10,508 nt of DNA, from contig JBDRHL010000246.1 in assembly GCA_043816955.1 (NCBI GenBank), forward strand, positions 1 to 10,508, given 5' to 3'. This document shows positions 7,155-10,508 of the stretch, piece after piece (within the stretch, counting starts at the first letter, position 1; every line of letters starts with the position of its first letter). The notes beneath the pieces were generated by a model. That model was not told the DNA's origin, searched no databases, and worked only from the letters and a program-made list of their open reading frames with translations. Source of the stretch: JBDRHL01 sp043816955 (GTDB taxonomy: Bacteria > Planctomycetota > Phycisphaerae > Sedimentisphaerales > CAYZTY01). The translations under genes were made by a program, and so were the position numbers.

Positions 7155-8855
7155 ATGAACAATAACGACTCGGGCGGTTCGCTCGATTTTATACGTTCCA
7201 TAGTCGCTGAAGACAGCGAAAGCGGCAGGTGGGATGGTCGGGTTGTTACTCGTTTTCCCCCGGAGCCGAACGGCTATCTGCATATCGGTCATGCCAAGAG
7301 CATCTGCCTGAATTTCGGTATCGCAGCACAGTTCGGCGGAACATGTCATCTTCGCTTCGATGATACCAATCCGGTCAGGGAAGAGGATGAATATGTCGAA
7401 GCGATCAGGGAGGATGTCAAATGGCTCGGCTGGGACTGGGGTGAGCATCTCTATTATGCTTCGGATTATTTTGAGCAGCTTTATGAATGGGCAGTACAGC
7501 TTATCAAGGCAGGCAAAGCCTACGTATGTGATTTGAACGCCGAGCAGATACGCGAATTCCGCGGGACGCTGACCTCCCCCGGGCGGGATAGTCCCTTCCG
7601 CAATCGCAGCATCGGGGAAAACCTGGATTTATTTGAACGGATGCGCAAAGGGGACTTTGCCGATGGCTCGCGGACGCTTCGGGCAAAAATTGACATGACA
7701 CATCCGAATCTTAATATGCGCGACCCTGTGATGTACCGTATCCTGCACGCCGAGCACCATCGCACGGGCGATAAATGGTGTATCTATCCTATGTATGATT
7801 TCACACACGGCCAGTCGGATTCGATTGAGAAGATTACACATTCGATCTGTACGCTGGAATTCGAGAACCATCGGCCTTTATATGACTGGTATCTCGATGC
7901 GCTTGGGGTTTACCATCCCCAGCAGATTGAATTTGCAAGGCTTAACCTGAGTTATACCGTGATGAGCAAACGGAAGCTTCTTAGGCTTGTTCAGGAAGGG
8001 CTTGTTGACGGCTGGGACGACCCGCGTATGCCTACGCTTTGTGGGATGAGGCGGCGGGGCTATTCGCCGGAAGCTATTCGAACTTTCTGCAGACGCATCG
8101 GTGTCAACAAGTTCAACAGCACGGTGGATATCGCTTTTCTTGAGCATTCTCTTCGCGAGGACTTGAATAAGCATTCGCCAAGGGTTATGGCTGTGCTTCG
8201 CCCTTTGAAGGTGGTAATAGACAATTATCCTGATACCCAGGTGGAAGAGCTTGAAGCGGTTAATAATCCTGAGGATGCCTCCGCAGGGACGCGGAAGCTG
8301 CCTTTTTCACGGGAGCTTTATATCGAGCGCGATGATTTCATGGAAGAGCCTGCCAGGAAGTTCTTCCGGCTGTCGCCGGACCGGGAGATCCGTCTTCGAT
8401 ATGCGTATTTTGTAAAATGTTCCGGTGTTCTCAAGGACCAGAGGGGCCGGGTTGTGGAGCTTCACTGCACCTATGACCCTGCTACGCGAGGAGGTGATGC
8501 TCCGGATGGACGAAAGGTAAAGGCGACGCTACACTGGGTTTCAGCCAGGCATGCTGCGGATGCTTTGGTTCGTTTATATGACAATCTGTTTACCAGGGGA
8601 AATCCGGAAGATGTGGACGAGGACGAGGGGCAGGATTTTACAGCGACACTCAATCCGAAGTCGCTGGAGGTGCTCCAGGGGTGTAAAGTCGAGCCATCTA
8701 TGGCCAATGCCGCTGTCGGAAGCAGGTGGCAGTTTGAAAGACTTGGTTATTTTTGTGTGGATCCGCAAAGCAAACCGGGCAAGCCTGTGTTTAATCGGAC
8801 CGTTACGCTAAAGGATACCTGGGCAAAAATTCAGAAAGCCGCACAGAGTAGTTAA
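7155..8855 (+). CDS. glnS: Glutaminyl-tRNA synthetase
   Basis: Class I synthetase that charges tRNA-Gln directly with glutamine. The 566 residues match the usual bacterial length. Signatures: RFPPEPNGYLHIGHAKSI with HIGH at 43-46, LRFDDTNP (66-73), YPMYDFTHGQSDSIEKITHSICTLEFENHRPLYDW (211-245), the KMSKS loop as VMSKR (269-273), and GWDDPRMPTL (286-295). Residues from about 340 form the two beta-barrel anticodon-binding domains (PRVMAVLRPLKVVIDNYP onward). The ATG at 7155 follows GAGG (7144-7147) by 7 bases. Bacterial GlnRS is known to descend from a eukaryote-like gene and is absent in many phyla, so its presence narrows the host. It is monocistronic as seen, divergent from gltX and convergent with the Rid-like gene. 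Confidence 0.98.
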   Translation: MNNNDSGGSLDFIRSIVAEDSESGRWDGRVVTRFPPEPNGYLHIGHAKSICLNFGIAAQFGGTCHLRFDDTNPVREEDEYVEAIREDVKWLGWDWGEHLYYASDYFEQLYEWAVQLIKAGKAYVCDLNAEQIREFRGTLTSPGRDSPFRNRSIGENLDLFERMRKGDFADGSRTLRAKIDMTHPNLNMRDPVMYRILHAEHHRTGDKWCIYPMYDFTHGQSDSIEKITHSICTLEFENHRPLYDWYLDALGVYHPQQIEFARLNLSYTVMSKRKLLRLVQEGLVDGWDDPRMPTLCGMRRRGYSPEAIRTFCRRIGVNKFNSTVDIAFLEHSLREDLNKHSPRVMAVLRPLKVVIDNYPDTQVEELEAVNNPEDASAGTRKLPFSRELYIERDDFMEEPARKFFRLSPDREIRLRYAYFVKCSGVLKDQRGRVVELHCTYDPATRGGDAPDGRKVKATLHWVSARHAADALVRLYDNLFTRGNPEDVDEDEGQDFTATLNPKSLEVLQGCKVEPSMANAAVGSRWQFERLGYFCVDPQSKPGKPVFNRTVTLKDTWAKIQKAAQSS

Positions 8856-8897
8856 GTAAAGATATAGATAACCGATAGATTGATGCTATAGCTTTAC
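8856..8897. terminator. Inverted repeat between convergent genes, possible bidirectional terminator
   Basis: The arms GTAAAGATATAG (8856-8867) and CTATAGCTTTAC (8886-8897) pair at 11 of 12 positions around an 18-base loop. The left arm follows the glnS stop directly; the right arm contains the last codons of the Rid-like gene. It is A/T-rich and has no T-run, so it is a weak terminator candidate at best. It is the only such structure I see in the 30-base gap. Confidence 0.35.
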
Positions 8898-9998
8898 TGC
8901 AGGAATTACAGCAGTAGCCTCGATCTCGAACAACAGGTCCTCCCGGCAGATATCGGCTATTGCTGTTATGCGAGGCCAGGGCAGCTGACTCCATTTATCA
9001 CAGAATAAATTCTCAACTTCGGCTGTTTTGCAATATATAATCGATTGGACGACATCTTGGTCACAGCAGTTCATATCCTTCAGGATTGCACGAACATTCT
9101 CGATGGTTGCTGTTATTTGAGCCGGGGCATCACCGCGATGGAGCGTAGCTCCTTTGGCATCTATCGAAGCGGTTCCGGAAACAAACACCGTCTGGCCTGC
9201 AGGACTTGGGGCCCTTGATGCCCTTGAGAAAGCAGAACCATAATCATACGCTGAACCCTGGTGGCCTCCCACCAGGTGATAATATATCGAATCTGCCGGC
9301 TCAATAACCGCGATGAGGTCCATTACACAACTCGCACCTCCAAAGGGAGATATTCCGATACCTGTACTTGCCGGCAGTTTGCAGGAGCCATTTTTGTGCA
9401 CAAGTCCGCGTTGTCTGAAGAACTGATTTCTGATACTATTAAGGCCGTCATACCAATCGAGAATATCTGCGAGCCAAAGCCACGTACGAGCCACTGAATG
9501 TGTATCGGTTCCCGTCTGGTTTAACACGGATTCGGCTTTTTCGAACATGCTGCAGGCTTGAGCCGCTTTGTCCCCGGCTTGTGGTGCTGAAATACCGGAT
9601 AGAGTAGCATACACGCCTTTGCCCGCCCTGATAAGCCGTCCGCAGGGAGTACCGCCCAGTCGTAGAATCTCTGCAGGCTTGCTTGTGCTTACCGCATGCA
9701 CCTGTACACCCGTAACCGGGCCGTTTCTGCCCGACGGCACCGCCAGCCGACATGGAGCCACTGTATTATCCAGATTACCATAGATGCTCCGACGTGTCGC
9801 ACAGACCTCATCCATTGTTTCCCGAGTAGCGAACAGACGCTCTTGAAATATCCGGGCGTTTTTCTCTGACAGAATCTCTGCAATACCGCTAAAAAGCTCT
9901 TCTGCTTGTTTTTTTGCCTCTTTATTACAACACGGCACAGCGGTAATGTAAATCTCTGCCGCCTCAGGCGATTCCATTATGCGTGTCTCTATTCCCAT
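8886..9998 (-). CDS. Two-domain Rid-superfamily (chorismatase-like) protein
   Basis: A 370-residue cytoplasmic protein with no signal peptide or membrane segment. The C-terminal part (about 268-367) is a YjgF/RidA domain: QTVFVSGTASID, the TIENVRAILKD helix, then WPRITAIADICREDLLFEIEATAVIP. R343 aligns with the catalytic Arg of RidA deaminases and E360 with the Glu of its EIEA motif. The N-terminal part (about 1-265) resembles the chorismatase (FkbO/Hyg5/XanB2) arrangement, notably ARTWLWLADILDWYDGLNSIRNQFF (170-194) and LPASTGIG (208-215). RidA removes reactive enamine/imine intermediates; chorismatases hydrolyse chorismate. Which applies here is not decided by sequence. The ATG at 9998 has only a weak GGGA (10005-10008) upstream; Met8 is an alternative. 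No partner gene adjoins it; an insertion sequence begins 142 bases upstream. Confidence 0.8.
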   Translation of the reverse strand: MGIETRIMESPEAAEIYITAVPCCNKEAKKQAEELFSGIAEILSEKNARIFQERLFATRETMDEVCATRRSIYGNLDNTVAPCRLAVPSGRNGPVTGVQVHAVSTSKPAEILRLGGTPCGRLIRAGKGVYATLSGISAPQAGDKAAQACSMFEKAESVLNQTGTDTHSVARTWLWLADILDWYDGLNSIRNQFFRQRGLVHKNGSCKLPASTGIGISPFGGASCVMDLIAVIEPADSIYYHLVGGHQGSAYDYGSAFSRASRAPSPAGQTVFVSGTASIDAKGATLHRGDAPAQITATIENVRAILKDMNCCDQDVVQSIIYCKTAEVENLFCDKWSQLPWPRITAIADICREDLLFEIEATAVIPAVKL

Positions 9999-10092
9999 AA
10001 TCGGTCCCGTAAAACCGCCCTTAAATCCGCAACCGCTTCAAAGTACGGCCTGGAAGCTCTCGATTCTCAAGCAGCCGACTCGAAAAAACTTT

Positions 10093-10121
10093 AAAATACT
10101 CTAAATATTGTCGTAAGTAAA
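10093..10121 (-). promoter_or_regulatory. Candidate promoter of the Rid-like gene
   Basis: Minus strand TTTACT (10121-10116), 17-base spacer, TATTTT (10098-10093). Each box matches 4 of 6 of the consensus. Predicted start near 10086, giving a leader of about 88 bases. Apart from this, the 9999-10139 gap shows no gene or RNA that I recognise. Confidence 0.35.
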
Positions 10122-10187
10122 CATCTCTGGTTTATACCCCAGGGCAAACGCATCTAAATTATTGAATTCGAGCTGTTTTGGCCGATG

Positions 10188-10220
10188 TTTCCTATGTAAA
10201 TCCATAATCTACATAGGAGG
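10188..10220 (+). promoter_or_regulatory. Hairpin over the transposase ribosome site
   Basis: CCTATGTA (10191-10198) and TACATAGG (10210-10217) pair perfectly around an 11-base loop. T10190-A10218 adds a ninth pair and two U-G wobbles (10189-10219, 10188-10220) are possible. The right arm therefore covers the first AGGAGG (10215-10220) of the run AGGAGGAGG, leaving only the final AGG free. Such structures limit transposase translation in other IS families; the role here is inferred. Confidence 0.5.
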
Positions 10221-10229
10221 AGGCAGCAG

Positions 10230-10508
10230 ATGGCCAAATCAATTTTGGAGCATTTCTCAGATTTACCCGATCCAAGGGTGGAACGAACCAAATTGCACCA
10301 GCTTACTGACATTCTCACCATAGCTATTTGTGCGGCTGAGGGCTGGACAGACATCGAGTTATTTGGAAAATCCAAGGAATCCTGGTTCAAAACATTTCTT
10401 GAACTGCCCAACGGCATACCATCACATGATACCTTTGGCCGGGTTATTTCAGCACTTGCCCCCGATGCTTTTGAGCGTTGTTTCCAGTCGTGGATTCAAA
10501 GCCTGGCC
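10230..10508 (+). CDS. ISAs1-family transposase, N-terminal part (runs off window)
   Basis: A DDE transposase of the ISAs1 family; only the N-terminal transposase-associated domain (93 codons) is visible. Recognised by the opening FSDLPDPRVERTKLHQLTDIL (9-29), then GWTDIELFGKSKESWFKTFLELPNGIPSHDTFGRV (38-72) and the start of the following helix. The catalytic acidic residues lie beyond the edge. The ATG at 10230 follows AGGAGGAGG (10215-10223) by 6 bases. Between IAICA (31-35) and AEGWTD (36-41), family members usually carry about four more residues (V-I-x-G type), so this copy appears to have a 12-base in-frame deletion in a hydrophobic helix. Activity is uncertain. The whole gene may still be open beyond 10508. 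Confidence 0.9.
   Translation, partial: MAKSILEHFSDLPDPRVERTKLHQLTDILTIAICAAEGWTDIELFGKSKESWFKTFLELPNGIPSHDTFGRVISALAPDAFERCFQSWIQSLA

Larger units (their letters stand above)
10140..10508 (+). mobile_element. Left part of an ISAs1-family insertion sequence
   Basis: The element begins at CAGGGCAAACGCATCTAA (10140 on), which resembles remembered left terminal ends of ISAs1-family elements. It continues through a 90-base leader into the transposase gene and runs off the window. The right end and any target duplication are outside, so the boundary at 10140 rests on the terminal motif alone. If an 8-base duplication was made, the left copy would be the 8 bases at 10132-10139. Confidence 0.8.

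Noticed and set aside
10154..10417. 87-codon minus-strand frame inside the IS
   Set aside because: Opposite the transposase, which is clearly real; no known antisense gene in this family.
1..10508. tRNA, rRNA, CRISPR array, attachment site or riboswitch
   Set aside because: No cloverleaf, repeat-spacer pattern or recognisable aptamer seen; almost all bases are accounted for by protein genes and short gaps.

Overview
The window holds ordinary, intact bacterial housekeeping genes at roughly even base composition, with the left end of an insertion sequence at the right edge. Several traits fit a Planctomycetota-type (PVC, possibly Phycisphaerae-like) genome: a true glutaminyl-tRNA synthetase beside a 550-residue GluRS carrying an extra block after its KLSKR loop, an AlaRS with a Cys/His cluster inside the catalytic domain, and a long two-domain Rid/chorismatase-like protein. 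This assignment is inference from remembered family features, not a search, and confidence is moderate to low.

Layout. Five genes run leftward on the minus strand and look like one operon: gltX (6961-5309), a PfkB-family sugar kinase (5306-4401), thpR (4387-3818), recA (3769-2738) and alaS (2698 to beyond base 1). Spacings are short: a 4-base overlap if the first kinase ATG is used, then 13, 48 and 39 bases. thpR and alaS both start with GTG. alaS lacks only its extreme C-terminus, which lies outside the window. A sigma70-like promoter precedes gltX. A second candidate lies inside the 3' end of thpR, followed by a perfect 8-base inverted repeat, which could give recA-alaS its own control. No LexA box of the common types is visible there.

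Divergent from gltX, glnS (7155-8855) runs rightward from a very good promoter (TTGACG, 17 bases, TATAAT). It converges on a minus-strand gene (9998-8886) for a two-domain Rid-superfamily protein; an 11/12 inverted repeat lies at the junction.

From 10140 to the right edge is the left part of an ISAs1-family insertion sequence: a recognisable terminal end, a hairpin that overlaps the Shine-Dalgarno sequence, and the first 93 codons of the transposase, which seems to lack about four normally conserved residues.

Working together, most of the window serves translation (charging of Glu, Gln and Ala tRNAs, and RNA-end processing by ThpR), with recA coupled into the same transcript. I see no convincing undescribed multi-gene system. 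The points most worth checking are the GluRS insertion, the recA promoter with its inverted repeat, the Rid-like protein, and the hairpin and apparent deletion in the IS.
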